Positions 18,657 through 26,867 of a stretch of 46,678 bases of DNA are shown in pieces. The stretch spans positions 1-46,678 of the forward strand of contig JAQWSQ010000183.1 in the NCBI GenBank assembly GCA_029243145.1, written 5' to 3'. The stretch is from Planctomycetaceae bacterium (GTDB lineage Bacteria > Planctomycetota > Planctomycetia > Planctomycetales > Planctomycetaceae). Position 1 is the first letter of the stretch. The number at the start of each line of letters is the position of its first letter. The notes under the pieces are model-generated. The model did no database searches. It was not told the DNA's origin and saw only the letters and a list, made by a program, of their open reading frames with translations. Made by a program: the position numbers and the translations under genes.

Positions 18657-18857
18657 TACGAAACGACTGGCGATGATTTTCAACCGCAGAGTTCGCTGAG
18701 GACGCGGAGAAAAATGAAGAAGAGAACGCGTTGTTGTCGGCATGAGCGATTATGATGTGTGGCTGGGGCTCTCGTAAGCGTGCAAAGAAGATTGAACTCT
18801 GACTTCACAGGCAGTCTTCGTATTTCGGAACACAAGCATAGCCCCAGATGAAAGCAA

Positions 18858-18888
18858 TTGACTCACGCAGAGGCGCCGCGGCGCAGAG
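18858..18888. repeat. CGCAGAG-type dispersed repeat, copy 2
   Basis: Differs from copy 1 (18523-18553) at one base, in the GCGCCGCGG versus GCGCGGCGG core. Same orientation, 335 bases downstream. Confidence 0.9.
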
Positions 18889-18920
18889 GAAAACAGAAAG
18901 GCTTCAACCTCTCTCCATAA

Positions 18921-19364
18921 TCAATCATGCTGAATCTTAATATCATTGGGGAATGGCATCCCCTGACCGGTCTCTAAAAACTGCTTCAGGCTGACGAGAA
19001 ACAGCGGCCATTTTGTGCAGAAGTATTGAAACGCCGCGTCTGGAGTGTGAGTACCCGTGGTGTGCGTGAGCGTGACAAAAACTTGTTCACCCGAGTCCTG
19101 GAATTCAAAACGAAGCTCTGATCCGTGCCAGGGTTCAGGGCCCGACAACAACTTTAGGCGAACCAGTTCATTGTCCGAAAGCTCGACGATCTTCCAGATG
19201 TGATTGGGAAATCCCGGAAACACGAGTTCAATCTGTGACCCAACCATCTCCGAACCGGATGCCGATGTGGCCCACCAAGACTGCAATTTCGGAGACTGGT
19301 AAGTCGCGTCATAGACATCTTGTATTGACGCCTTAATGCCGACTCGGTGGCGAATATCGTTCAT
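18921..19364 (-). CDS. SRPBCC-domain (AHSA1/START-like) protein
   Basis: A 147-residue small soluble protein with the START/SRPBCC helix-grip layout: an N-terminal strand and helix (VGIKASIQDVYDATYQSPKL), the Trp-containing turn (QSWWATSASG), alternating strands through the middle (RLKLLSGPEPWHGSELRFEF, FVTLTHTT) and a long C-terminal helix (FCTKWPLFLVSLKQFLETGQG). This matches AHSA1-type proteins (activator of Hsp90 ATPase homologues), which bind hydrophobic ligands; function here is unknown. It is a single-gene unit facing the repeat-rich spacer. ATG 19364 is the natural start because the fold begins a few residues later. Confidence 0.82.
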   Translation of the reverse strand: MNDIRHRVGIKASIQDVYDATYQSPKLQSWWATSASGSEMVGSQIELVFPGFPNHIWKIVELSDNELVRLKLLSGPEPWHGSELRFEFQDSGEQVFVTLTHTTGTHTPDAAFQYFCTKWPLFLVSLKQFLETGQGMPFPNDIKIQHD

Positions 19365-19613
19365 ATTTGGATTCCAAGCACCATTGAGACTATGGCGGGG
19401 AAGTTTGGTCTTCGAATGGAATTGAGTCTAGAATGGTCGAACCCAATGCACGAATTAGTGAGAATACTCCAGCATGTCATTCTTACCAAGAGGGGCACAT
19501 GAACAATTGAATAATCCAAGTCGGCAACTTAGCCTAATCGTACCGCAGAATCAATTTTCGTTTTCGCCTCGGAATTTGATCTCCCAGCAGTCCAGTGGAC
19601 TTCTCATTTTTCA

Positions 19614-19661
19614 GATCCGGGAACCAGAATGGCCGAGATCTCGCAGATCTGTTCCCGGATC
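19614..19661. repeat. Inverted repeat GATCCGGGAAC / GTTCCCGGATC upstream of nuoI
   Basis: An 11-bp perfect inverted repeat (19614-19624 and 19651-19661) separated by 26 bases, with two further AGATCT palindromes between the arms. The right arm is followed by a second direct copy of the left arm, ATCCGGGAAACCAGA. It lies about 45 bases upstream of the -35 box, so it could be an operator or a structured repeat. Confidence 0.75.
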
Positions 19662-19706
19662 CGGGAAACCAGACCAAAACGTCCTAAGTCGAGTTCTGCC
19701 GTTCCC

Positions 19707-19734
19707 TTGCGAACGTCTGCTACGACCATATAAT
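19707..19734 (+). promoter_or_regulatory. Sigma-70-like promoter of the nuoI operon
   Basis: TTGCGA at 19707-19712, a 16-base spacer and an exact TATAAT at 19729-19734. Transcription would begin near 19741, leaving a leader of about 68 bases to the nuoI ATG. Confidence 0.65.
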
Positions 19735-19808
19735 TTGTAGAGTGAACGAGACCCCGATCCGATACCAAATTTTGGTGACGATCCCACGAAGAGAGCGAAA
19801 GCACCGTC

Positions 19809-20357
19809 ATGATTAACTGGTCACGAAACGTTGTTCAAGCCGTCACGACTGTCGCCCACGGCATGTTCGTCACGCTGCGAACAATGAACAGTACCTATCG
19901 CCGGAAAACTTTCACCGAGACGTACGAATACCCCGAAACACCGGTGCCAATCAAAGCCCGTTACCGGGGCTTTCATCGTTTCGATCTGACGACCTGTATC
20001 GGCTGCGAAAAATGTGAAGTGGCTTGTCCGGTCGATTGCATCTACATTGATAAAAAGAAGAGCCCGGTCGGTAAAGGCTTTCGCGTCGAAGGCTTTACCA
20101 TCGATTACACGAAGTGCATGTTCTGTGCGTTGTGTGTCGAGCCTTGTCCGGTCGACTGCATCTTCATGGGGTCCAACTACGACCTCAGTTGTTACAGTCG
20201 CGATGGTTGTATCGTCGATTACGCCAAACTGCCGCTGCAAGTCGCCTGGGGGAAATCCACGCTCAACCCGACCAACGTGGCCGAATCCAAAGTGCTCTAC
20301 GAGCCAGTTTGGGTCAAAGGCGAAGAGAGTCCTTTTGAGTTTGCCGAAGAGGCATAA
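19809..20357 (+). CDS. nuoI: NADH-quinone oxidoreductase subunit I
   Basis: A 182-residue peripheral-arm subunit of complex I that holds two [4Fe-4S] clusters (N6a and N6b) between the NADH module and the quinone site. The cluster motifs are complete: [12 protein letters not shown] with Cys63, 66, 69 and 73, and [12 protein letters not shown] with Cys103, 106, 109 and 113, in the usual crosswise ferredoxin order. The N-terminus (GMFVTLRTM, then [13 protein letters not shown]) is typical of NuoI. It is the first gene of the operon and is followed by DUF2203, nuoA, nuoC and nuoD, an unusual position since nuoI normally lies after nuoH. Confidence 0.95.
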   Translation: MINWSRNVVQAVTTVAHGMFVTLRTMNSTYRRKTFTETYEYPETPVPIKARYRGFHRFDLTTCIGCEKCEVACPVDCIYIDKKKSPVGKGFRVEGFTIDYTKCMFCALCVEPCPVDCIFMGSNYDLSCYSRDGCIVDYAKLPLQVAWGKSTLNPTNVAESKVLYEPVWVKGEESPFEFAEEA

Positions 20358-20426
20358 ACCCGACCATTTGATATTGTCACTGAAACCTGTCCCAACACAA
20401 GAAACGTCAGAAGGAGTTCTTACGCG

Positions 20427-20861
20427 ATGAATTCAACGGCTCCCCGACAACTCTTTACGGTGCAGGAAGCATCTCAACGATTACCGCTGGTGACTTCGAT
20501 TGTCAAAGATATTGTGGACCTCTACGAAGATGTGATGGACCGCCGAGAACGACTGGACCGACTCAAAGAAGGTCGTGGCGACAAACCCGCCGACAACGTC
20601 TACAGCGAAGAACTCGAACAGAGCGAAGAATCTTTGGAAAAAGATTTGCAGAAGCTGGAAGAGTACCGACTCGAACTCGAAGCCATCGGGGCGGAACTCA
20701 AAGACCCTCAGCAGGGATTGGTTGATTTTCGGTCACAACTGGAAGACCGCGAAATTTACCTTTGCTGGAAACTGGGAGAAGAGGAAATCGCCCATTGGCA
20801 CGAACTCGAAGACGGGTTCGAAAGCCGGCAGGCACTCATCCCCCAGGCACACCAAGAATAA
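20427..20861 (+). CDS. DUF2203 family protein
   Basis: A 144-residue soluble protein of the DUF2203 family. It opens with FTVQEASQRLPLVTSIVKDIVDLYEDV, the family's N-terminal helix block, continues with a highly charged coiled-coil (EELEQSEESLEKDLQKLEEYRLELEAIG), and ends with the conserved DFRSQLEDREIYLCWKLGE and WHELEDGFESRQ blocks. No enzymatic residue pattern is visible and the family has no assigned function. AAGGAG lies ten bases before ATG 20427. It is sandwiched between nuoI and nuoA on the same strand, with gaps of 69 and 45 bases, so it is presumably co-transcribed and could help assembly of complex I; that role is inference. Confidence 0.85.
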   Translation: MNSTAPRQLFTVQEASQRLPLVTSIVKDIVDLYEDVMDRRERLDRLKEGRGDKPADNVYSEELEQSEESLEKDLQKLEEYRLELEAIGAELKDPQQGLVDFRSQLEDREIYLCWKLGEEEIAHWHELEDGFESRQALIPQAHQE

Positions 20862-20906
20862 AATACTTCACAACCGCCCTGCCCGGCGGCTTGAGGATGA
20901 AACACG

Positions 20907-21485
20907 ATGACAGACCTGGTTGGCCATTTTTTACTGTTCGGCATCATTATCATTGGTGCCCTGATTGTGCCTCTGTTGCTCGGACGACTCGTACGTCCGA
21001 AACTTCCCACACCGCAAAAAGACATGATCTACGAATGCGGCGAGCCGACCATCGGTAGCAGCTATGTCCAGTTCGATCTTCGTTATTATGTCGTGGCACT
21101 CGTCTTTATCGTCTTCGATGTCGAAGTGATCTTCTTCTTTCCGTGGGCCATGATTTACGGTGGGTCCATGCACTTGGCTGATAGCCGAATCACCGAAGCC
21201 GCTCGCACCGAACTCTCTGCCAAAATGCTCAACACTCCGGTTGCCGAACTCGCTTCCGAAAACGTGATCAGTGCCGAATCAGCCTACTATCTCGGTTTGA
21301 CCGGCATCGCCGATGTACTGGTGTTCTTCGGAGTCTTGCTGGTTGGGTTCGCTTATGTCTGGAAACGTGGTGATCTCGATTGGGTCCGTACTGTGATGAA
21401 CGAACGCACGCAAGCCACCACAGCACCTCCGCACAAAGACCTCATACCGCCGACAGCCATTCCTGAAAAACAAGCTGTCAGCTAA
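20907..21485 (+). CDS. nuoA: NADH-quinone oxidoreductase subunit A (extended form)
   Basis: A 192-residue membrane subunit of complex I, longer than the usual 120-150 residues. TM1 spans about 8-28. The conserved loop YECGEPTIGSSYVQFDLRYYV is followed by TM2 (VALVFIVFDVEVIFFFPWAM), which keeps the DVEVIFFFPW signature of NuoA. About 45 extra residues, mostly helical and charged, then separate TM2 from TM3 (ADVLVFFGVLLVGFAYVWKRGDLDW). The C-terminus has a further polar tail. It follows DUF2203 and precedes nuoC by 51 bases; nuoB, which normally lies between them, is absent. Confidence 0.93.
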   Translation: MTDLVGHFLLFGIIIIGALIVPLLLGRLVRPKLPTPQKDMIYECGEPTIGSSYVQFDLRYYVVALVFIVFDVEVIFFFPWAMIYGGSMHLADSRITEAARTELSAKMLNTPVAELASENVISAESAYYLGLTGIADVLVFFGVLLVGFAYVWKRGDLDWVRTVMNERTQATTAPPHKDLIPPTAIPEKQAVS

Positions 21486-21536
21486 TCGATTCAAACTCAA
21501 CATCCCTCATTCAGTACCGGTGGAAAGCCCAACCTG

Positions 21537-22067
21537 ATGAACACTGAAGAGATTCACGGAATTCTCGCCGAACAATTCGGCGACGCCATTCTCGAACTGA
21601 AATCCGAAGCGATTGATCCCTGGATTGTCGTTGCGGGAGAACAAATCGTCGAAATCCTCACCTTCCTCCGAGATGACGAACGCTTACAGTTCGATCACTT
21701 GAACGATCTGACCGCCGTCGATTATCTCGAAATGGATGAGAAGAAGGCGAAAAAGTTTCCCTACGAACCGCATCTGGAAATGGTCTATCACCTCTCCAGC
21801 TTCGGACTCAAGCATCGCACCGTGATCAAAATCAGCACGACACGCTGGAAAGACGACAAACCGGGCAACTTTCCCGATATCCCGTCCGTCGCCGGTGTCT
21901 TCGGGATTGCCGACTGGCACGAACGAGAAGCCTTCGACATGTTCGGCATCAACTTCGTCGGACACCCCAATCTCAAACGAATCCTCTGCCCGGAAGACTG
22001 GGAAGGACACCCGCTCCGTAAAGATTACGAATTCCCGCAGGAATATCACGGCATCCGCGGACAGTAA
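21537..22067 (+). CDS. nuoC: NADH-quinone oxidoreductase subunit C
   Basis: A 176-residue peripheral-arm subunit of complex I. The family hallmark is near the C-terminus: [20 protein letters not shown] followed by [19 protein letters not shown]. The N-terminal half has the expected alternating structure ([32 protein letters not shown]). NuoC is separate from NuoD here rather than fused as in Escherichia coli. It starts with ATG 21537 and ends 59 bases before the preferred nuoD start. Together with NuoD it forms the connecting module that holds the quinone-binding end of the arm. Confidence 0.95.
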   Translation: MNTEEIHGILAEQFGDAILELKSEAIDPWIVVAGEQIVEILTFLRDDERLQFDHLNDLTAVDYLEMDEKKAKKFPYEPHLEMVYHLSSFGLKHRTVIKISTTRWKDDKPGNFPDIPSVAGVFGIADWHEREAFDMFGINFVGHPNLKRILCPEDWEGHPLRKDYEFPQEYHGIRGQ

Positions 22068-22126
22068 TTGACCGGTGATGTTTGCCTCAAGACTTTCCTA
22101 TTAATATCTATAACGAGTCAGCAGCC

Positions 22127-23365
22127 ATGAGCATGCAAGTAGAAGACCCCCGTGTCATCGAATTCGACGTCCGCACCGACGAAATGCTCGTCAACATGGG
22201 GCCACAACACCCCAGTACGCACGGCGTGCTCCGTCTGTTGCTGAAGACCGATGGCGAAGTCGTCAGTGAAGTGACGCCACATATCGGCTATTTGCATCGT
22301 TGTGCCGAAAAAATCGGTGAAAATCTTTCACCCCCACAATGGATTCCCTACACCGACCGGATGGATTATCTGGCCGCGATGAATATGAATCTCGGCTTCT
22401 CTCTGGTCATCGAAAAACTGATCGGCATGGACGTTCCCGAGAAAGCCATGAACTGCCGGTTGATCATTGCCGAGTTAGGGCGAGTCGCCAGCCACTTGGT
22501 CGGCATGGGCGCATACGGTCTCGACCTCGGCTCATTCAGCCCGTTTCTTTACGCCTTCCGCGAACGAGAAATCATCCTTGACCTGTTTGAAGAAACTTGC
22601 GGCGCTCGACTCACCTACAGCTACATGACTCCCGGCGGCGTCACTCACGACCTGCCCGGCATGATCACGATCCCACCCGGACTCGCCCAACTGACCGGCA
22701 ACAGTCCCGACATGGAACTGGAATGGAAGGACGCCGTCCTGATGTTCCTCGATTGGCTCGAAACACGTATCCACGAATATCACACGCTGCTCACTCGCAA
22801 CGCGATCTTCATCAAACGGACAGCCGGCATCGGTATTCTTTCACCCGAGATGGCCAAGAGCTACGGCTGTACCGGACCGGTTCTTCGCAGTAGCGGAATC
22901 GATTACGACCTGCGTCGTGATGGCGAAGAAATCTACACCCGCATGTACGAAGGCTACAATTTTGAAGTTCCCGTGGCCCCCTTTGATGCGGCTCCTCGTG
23001 GTGTTGAACTTGGCGACAACTGGACCCGTTTCTACGTTCGCATGATGGAAGTTGTGCAAGCCATTGGCTTGGTCCGACAAGGACTCGACAAGTATGAAAC
23101 GGCAGCAGGGAGCTATCGCGAAGGCTTCAAGATGGGCTCCAAACTACCTGCCGACGAATGCTATCTCGAAACCGAATCTCCTCGTGGTCAAATGGGTTTC
23201 TATGTCGTCGGTGCGAACGCTGCCGAGCCTCTTCGCACGCGTGCAAAGAGTTCCTGTTTCTGCAATCTTTCGGTGACCGCCCCTCTCTGTGAAAATACAC
23301 TATTGGGAGACATCCCGTCCGTCGTGGGCTCGCTCGATATCGTGATGGGCGAAATCGACCGGTAG
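22127..23365 (+). CDS. nuoD: NADH-quinone oxidoreductase subunit D
   Basis: A 412-residue 49-kDa-type subunit that forms the quinone-binding cavity of complex I together with NuoB. The conserved N-terminal block MGPQHPSTHGVLR is intact, as are the HIGYLHRCAEKIGE block, DRMDYLAAMNMN, the GAYGLDLGSFSPF block and the C-terminal DIVMGEIDR. The His of HPSTHG and the Tyr of the family's quinone pocket lie in these blocks. The start used is ATG 22127; a TTG at 22082 would give a further 15 residues without family resemblance. It is the last gene of the cluster. The hydrogenase-type cysteines of related NiFe enzymes are absent, as expected for complex I. Confidence 0.95.
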   Translation: MSMQVEDPRVIEFDVRTDEMLVNMGPQHPSTHGVLRLLLKTDGEVVSEVTPHIGYLHRCAEKIGENLSPPQWIPYTDRMDYLAAMNMNLGFSLVIEKLIGMDVPEKAMNCRLIIAELGRVASHLVGMGAYGLDLGSFSPFLYAFREREIILDLFEETCGARLTYSYMTPGGVTHDLPGMITIPPGLAQLTGNSPDMELEWKDAVLMFLDWLETRIHEYHTLLTRNAIFIKRTAGIGILSPEMAKSYGCTGPVLRSSGIDYDLRRDGEEIYTRMYEGYNFEVPVAPFDAAPRGVELGDNWTRFYVRMMEVVQAIGLVRQGLDKYETAAGSYREGFKMGSKLPADECYLETESPRGQMGFYVVGANAAEPLRTRAKSSCFCNLSVTAPLCENTLLGDIPSVVGSLDIVMGEIDR

Positions 23366-23950
23366 CAAAGTTTCTGATTCACTGCCTAGGAGAAAACACC
23401 ACAGCCCCAACATACGCAAGCAGGCTGGATGATCGTCGAATACGCCCTCTTGATTATGCGGGAACTCGTCTCAGCCTACAAATCCTTCGCTCACCCGTTC
23501 CACCGTGATCGTGGCAGCCTAGCAATTTGTTGATAAATGGATTCGTGGGCGAGAATGAGAGTTTTCCAACAAGCTGTCAGCTCACAGTCCGCAGGCTCTT
23601 CGTTGAAAGTGCATATGCATCAGGCGAGGTATTGCCTATCAAGTTAGCAAACACCCGTTCAAACGATCTTTCGTATCTGTTTTGTCAATTATTTCTGTTT
23701 TCCACTTCAGCAACAGAAACGAAATTCTCTCGCGTCTCGAACTCAGGAAACTCGACAGCCTGCTGATAGACCCTAATATTTAATGTTAAATATCTCTCAC
23801 ACTCCATTCAACCTGATCCTGATACTCAAAATAGTCTCTTTGAGTGAAGGCCCAGAACGCACTTCGGCATAAATATTGCTTTTAGAATCTTGTGAAATCA
23901 GATAGAATATATTTTACATGTCATTTTTTCATTTCTTCAGGAGAGTTCTC
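23366..23950. other. 585-base spacer after nuoD with repeat remnants
   Basis: No supported gene. A short block at about 23403-23432 (AGCCCCAACATACGCAAGCAGG) resembles the block at about 25563-25590 (AGCCCGACCTGCGCAAGCAG), each followed at some distance by a CAGCCTACA-ending sequence, so these are dispersed repeat remnants. The stretch just before the pseudopilin gene is AT-rich and contains ATATTTTACATG-like sequence. Confidence 0.6.
23939..23945 (+). promoter_or_regulatory. Shine-Dalgarno site deciding the DUF1559 gene start
   Basis: AGGAGAG lies five bases before ATG 23951, so translation starts there rather than at an ATG 33 bases upstream. Confidence 0.8.
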
Positions 23951-24964
23951 ATGCTTGATGCAAATTTTCCCAACCCGCCCTCACAAAAACGCCGCGGGTT
24001 CACCTTGATTGAACTCTTGGTGGTCATTGCCATTATTGCCGTCTTGGTGGCATTACTGTTACCCGCCGTACAACAGGCGCGCGAAGCGGCACGCCGATCG
24101 TCTTGCAAAAACAATCTCAAGCAATTGGGATTGGCCATGCACAATTACCACGATGTCTTCACAATTTTCCCATATGGACATCGAACTGAGGGACCAGCAG
24201 GAAGCCAACACCGGCGCGACAACTGGTTCCAACAAATCCTGCCTTACATCGACCAAGCTCCCCGATATAATTACTATGAAGGCTATCAATCGGTTAATGC
24301 TTATCAAAACGAGTACATCCACCGCATTACCGATATGGGTGTTGTGGGTGCTGTTCCCGGCCAATCGTGTCCGTCCGATCCGAATTCACCCGGTCGAGGC
24401 GGGAATGGTGGGACGACGGCATTTCAAGGAAGTTACGCTGTGTGTGGCGGTGCAGGTCAAACTGTTGTGATCGACCCGGCAACCAGCATTATCACCGTCA
24501 CGAATCGAAACATCCCCAATACCCGAGCAGGAACGGGACTCTTCTACATAAACTCTTCGACAGGCTTTCGTGATTGCGTTGATGGATCATCAAACACTCT
24601 TCTCTTCAGTGAAGGCATCAATCGCAGCAACACGACTCGCGCCTGGGGTGAATTGGGCGGTCACTGGGGCGGCGCCCCGCACGGTGCATTCGGTTTTTCC
24701 GTTGCGGAAGTTCCCAATACCCCGGTACCAGACCGCAACTACAGCTGTAAGGCGACACTGACACCTGGTGCCCCTAATGGCGCACCGTGTGAAGATCGCA
24801 ACGTCGGAGGTGGTCGCTGGAGTTTCGCACGCAGTTACCATATCGGTGGTGTCCAAGCGACATTAGCAGACGGTTCCGTCCGATTTCTCTCGGACAATAT
24901 CGACCGACAAACTTACTTGAAACTCGGAATGCTTAAAGACGGGCAAACCGTTGGAGCTTTCTAA
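23951..24964 (+). CDS. DUF1559 pseudopilin-like protein (type II secretion/type IV pilin leader)
   Basis: A 337-residue protein of the planctomycete-abundant DUF1559 family. The N-terminus carries a prepilin peptidase site, KRRGFTLIE, with cleavage expected between Gly16 and Phe17 and the conserved Glu21, followed by a single hydrophobic helix ([19 protein letters not shown]) and the [28 protein letters not shown] block. The globular part carries the family's C-terminal H-x9[12 protein letters not shown] motif ([19 protein letters not shown]). Such proteins are thought to be minor pilins or secretion-system pseudopilins, and planctomycetes have dozens of them. A terminator follows, and a small lipoprotein gene comes next, the standard pairing for this family. 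Confidence 0.93.
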   Translation: MLDANFPNPPSQKRRGFTLIELLVVIAIIAVLVALLLPAVQQAREAARRSSCKNNLKQLGLAMHNYHDVFTIFPYGHRTEGPAGSQHRRDNWFQQILPYIDQAPRYNYYEGYQSVNAYQNEYIHRITDMGVVGAVPGQSCPSDPNSPGRGGNGGTTAFQGSYAVCGGAGQTVVIDPATSIITVTNRNIPNTRAGTGLFYINSSTGFRDCVDGSSNTLLFSEGINRSNTTRAWGELGGHWGGAPHGAFGFSVAEVPNTPVPDRNYSCKATLTPGAPNGAPCEDRNVGGGRWSFARSYHIGGVQATLADGSVRFLSDNIDRQTYLKLGMLKDGQTVGAF

Positions 24965-24985
24965 CTCCGCAATTGATGTCCATTC

Positions 24986-25019
24986 AAGGTGACCTGATTG
25001 CAGGTCTCCTTTCTTTTTT
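24986..25019 (+). terminator. Terminator after the DUF1559 gene
   Basis: The stem AAGG-T-GACCTG (24986-24996) pairs with CAGGTC-T-CCTT (25001-25011) across an ATTG loop, with one T-T mismatch, and is followed by the T-rich CTTTCTTTTTTC. It lies 22 bases after the stop. It may attenuate rather than fully separate the lipoprotein gene downstream. Confidence 0.75.
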
Positions 25020-25068
25020 CGCTTTCTACCTCCATTTCTTCACTCATCTGAATTGATAGACATTCCCA

Positions 25069-25500
25069 ATGCGAATCTTCCAAACACAGCGACTCACGAT
25101 CCCTGCAATTTTCATCTGTCTTGCCTCAATTGGATGCGGTGGTTCCTCCGATAAGGGCCCCGAACTCTTCCCAGCGACAGGAACCGTAACATTCGACGGA
25201 GAGCCTATCAGCGAAGGACGGATTCTGTTCCGTGCCGATGGTGGCGCCGGGAATGCTTATACTTCGGTGATCAAAGACGGCAAATATGAAATTGAACTCG
25301 TGTCAGGCGAGATGAAAGTCGAGATTATCGCGTCAAGAATCGTTCCTGGAGAATTTGGGGAAGCAGCAAGCCCCGACGAAGAGGCTCCACCACTCTCAGA
25401 AATGTACATCCCTGAGATCTTCAACACAAAGTCAACATTGACGGCAGACATCAAAGCGGACGGCGAGAACACAATCCCGTTTGATCTGAAGACACCTTGA
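25069..25500 (+). CDS. Small predicted lipoprotein (carboxypeptidase-regulatory-like)
   Basis: A 143-residue predicted outer-membrane lipoprotein. The lipobox LASIGC puts the acylated cysteine at Cys23, followed by GGSSDKG. The remaining sequence is a beta-sandwich of the type found after DUF1559 genes in planctomycetes: ATGTVTFDGEPISEGRILFR, YEIELVSGEMKVEIIAS and a C-terminal NTIPFDLKTP. No catalytic residues are apparent. It presumably works at the envelope next to the pseudopilin, and the gene pair is likely co-regulated despite the terminator between them. Confidence 0.8.
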   Translation: MRIFQTQRLTIPAIFICLASIGCGGSSDKGPELFPATGTVTFDGEPISEGRILFRADGGAGNAYTSVIKDGKYEIELVSGEMKVEIIASRIVPGEFGEAASPDEEAPPLSEMYIPEIFNTKSTLTADIKADGENTIPFDLKTP

Positions 25501-25617
25501 ATTTGATCTCACTGATCGCCTTCACCCTCGATCGCGTAATGGACCATCGTCTGAACGAATCATAGCCCGACCTGCGCAAGCAGTCGGGATGAGTTAGGTA
25601 CATTTCCTCTGGTATTT

Positions 25618-25635
25618 GCTGGGACTTTTCCCAGC
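25618..25635. repeat. Second copy of the GCTGGGAC...CCCAGC hairpin
   Basis: GCTGGGACTTTTCCCAGC followed by CTACA, a near copy of 18639-18656. Lies in the 260-base gap between the lipoprotein and SDR genes. Confidence 0.8.
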
Positions 25636-25760
25636 CTACAGGGCCCGATTCATCCCAGGATAGGACAAACGCAATTCGCTTTCAGTTGCCTCTGCTTCAT
25701 CTGTCTCTTATGCTTGAGTGATGCAGTCCTTCGCTCATAATTTTTTCGCGACGCCGAAAT

Positions 25761-26441
25761 ATGCCCAAAATTATCGTTCTCACAGGCTGTACGCGAGGTT
25801 GCGGGCGAGCTCTCGTTGATCGTTTCATCGAAGCCGGGCATACCGTCGTTGGTTGTGGGCGTAGTGAATCTGAAATCGGCAACCTGCAATGCATCTACCC
25901 TGCCCCGCATCGATTTGATGCGATTGATGTGACCGATGATGTCGCAGTGGCAGACTGGGCGAAGTCGATGCTCACAGATGTTGGTACACCCGATCTGCTG
26001 GTCAATAACGCTGCCGTCATCAACCGATCTGCGAACCTCTGGGAATTGTCGGCTGCCGAATTTGATAATGTGATTGATATCAACATCAAGGGAGTCGCCA
26101 ACACGATTCGTCATTTCACGCCCGCCATGATCAAACGGCAACAAGGTGTGATCGTCAATTTCTCATCAGGCTGGGGACGTTCAACCTCTGCCCACGTCGC
26201 TCCGTATTGTGCGACAAAGTTTGCGGTGGAAGGACTTTCGCAGGCTTTCGCTCAAGAGTTGCCAGAAGGAATGGCATCTGTGCCCCTTTCTCCCGGCGTC
26301 ATCAATACCGAGATGCTTCAGAGCTGTTCACCCGGAGTTGCCAATAACGCTCCGACGCCCGAGCAATGGAGTCATCATGCGGCAGAATTCATTTTGAATC
26401 TGTCCGCGAAAGAGAATGGCAAGTCGTTGAGCGTGAATTAA
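25761..26441 (+). CDS. Short-chain dehydrogenase/reductase (SDR)
   Basis: A 226-residue classical SDR. The nucleotide-binding motif TGCTRGCG lies at residues 8-15 (TGxxxGxG), NNAA at 82-85, the catalytic Ser in NFSSGWG (135/136) and Tyr149-x3-Lys153 in YCATKFAVEGLS. The length is a little short for the family (about 250) because the C-terminal substrate loop is reduced. The substrate cannot be told; an Arg in the GCGRSESE turn suggests NADP(H) preference, which is inference. It converges on the NUDIX gene, leaving three bases between stops. Confidence 0.88.
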   Translation: MPKIIVLTGCTRGCGRALVDRFIEAGHTVVGCGRSESEIGNLQCIYPAPHRFDAIDVTDDVAVADWAKSMLTDVGTPDLLVNNAAVINRSANLWELSAAEFDNVIDINIKGVANTIRHFTPAMIKRQQGVIVNFSSGWGRSTSAHVAPYCATKFAVEGLSQAFAQELPEGMASVPLSPGVINTEMLQSCSPGVANNAPTPEQWSHHAAEFILNLSAKENGKSLSVN

Positions 26442-26444
26442 GAC

Positions 26445-26867
26445 TTACACGCACCGATCAAAAAACGGCCCTTCGAGCCTGATCTTCTCCAACAACGTCT
26501 CATTTGCTTCCGGGAAACGCTGTTTGAGAAGCTCGCCCGCAGTCAGCCATTTGAAGCCCTTGTAATCGGCGTCGAGATCGAGGTCTACCTTCGGTTTACA
26601 GAGCCAAAATCGGATATCGACCACATCATGGTCGTACTCAAATTCTCGTTCCCCCAAAAGCATTACGGGCTCGACTTCGATGCCGGCCTCTTCGCGGCAT
26701 TCGCGAACCGCGCAGGTCATTGGAGATTCGTGCGGCTCACATTTTCCACCGGGAAATTCTGCCTTACCTGACAGAGTACGATCTTCGCTACGAACTCCCA
26801 CCAGATAGCGCCCGCCGTGTTGCACCACGGCGACACCAATCATGACAACTCCCTCACGACCTGTCAT
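26445..26867 (-). CDS. NUDIX hydrolase (MutT-like)
   Basis: A 140-residue protein with a complete Nudix box from Gly41 to Ile63: GKCEPHE, seven residues, then REC-REEAGI, with the metal-binding Glu59/Glu60 present. The N-terminal strand block ([22 protein letters not shown]) matches MutT-type pyrophosphohydrolases that sanitise oxidised nucleotides or hydrolyse other nucleoside diphosphate derivatives. The substrate is not determined. Its ATG overlaps the TGA of fabI by four bases (ATGA), showing translational coupling with that gene. Confidence 0.9.
   Translation of the reverse strand: MTGREGVVMIGVAVVQHGGRYLVGVRSEDRTLSGKAEFPGGKCEPHESPMTCAVRECREEAGIEVEPVMLLGEREFEYDHDVVDIRFWLCKPKVDLDLDADYKGFKWLTAGELLKQRFPEANETLLEKIRLEGPFFDRCV

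Larger units (their letters stand above)
18307..18920. other. Repeat-rich 614-base spacer with no supported gene
   Basis: No open frame here resembles a protein. The spacer holds two near-identical 31-base copies of an element with a CGCAGAGGCGC core (18523-18553, 18858-18888), a divergent relative at 18683-18713, and an 18-base hairpin at 18639-18656. A 71-codon frame on the minus strand is simply a translation of these repeats. Confidence 0.8.
19365..19808. other. Intergenic region carrying palindromes and the nuo promoter
   Basis: 444 bases without a supported gene. An ORF of 88 codons from 19474 has no recognisable character. The region contains an inverted/direct repeat complex at 19614-19676 and a good sigma-70-like promoter at 19707-19734 ahead of nuoI. 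Confidence 0.7.

Noticed and set aside
18528-18743. A 71-codon minus-strand ORF in the repeat-rich spacer
   Set aside because: It translates the CGCAGAG-type repeats and the hairpin; such repeats often leave spurious open frames.
19474-19740. An 88-codon ORF between the SRPBCC gene and nuoI
   Set aside because: It overlaps the palindrome complex and the predicted nuo promoter and shows no family features.
23527-23766. A 79-codon ORF in the spacer after nuoD
   Set aside because: No ribosome site, no recognisable features, and it sits among repeat remnants.
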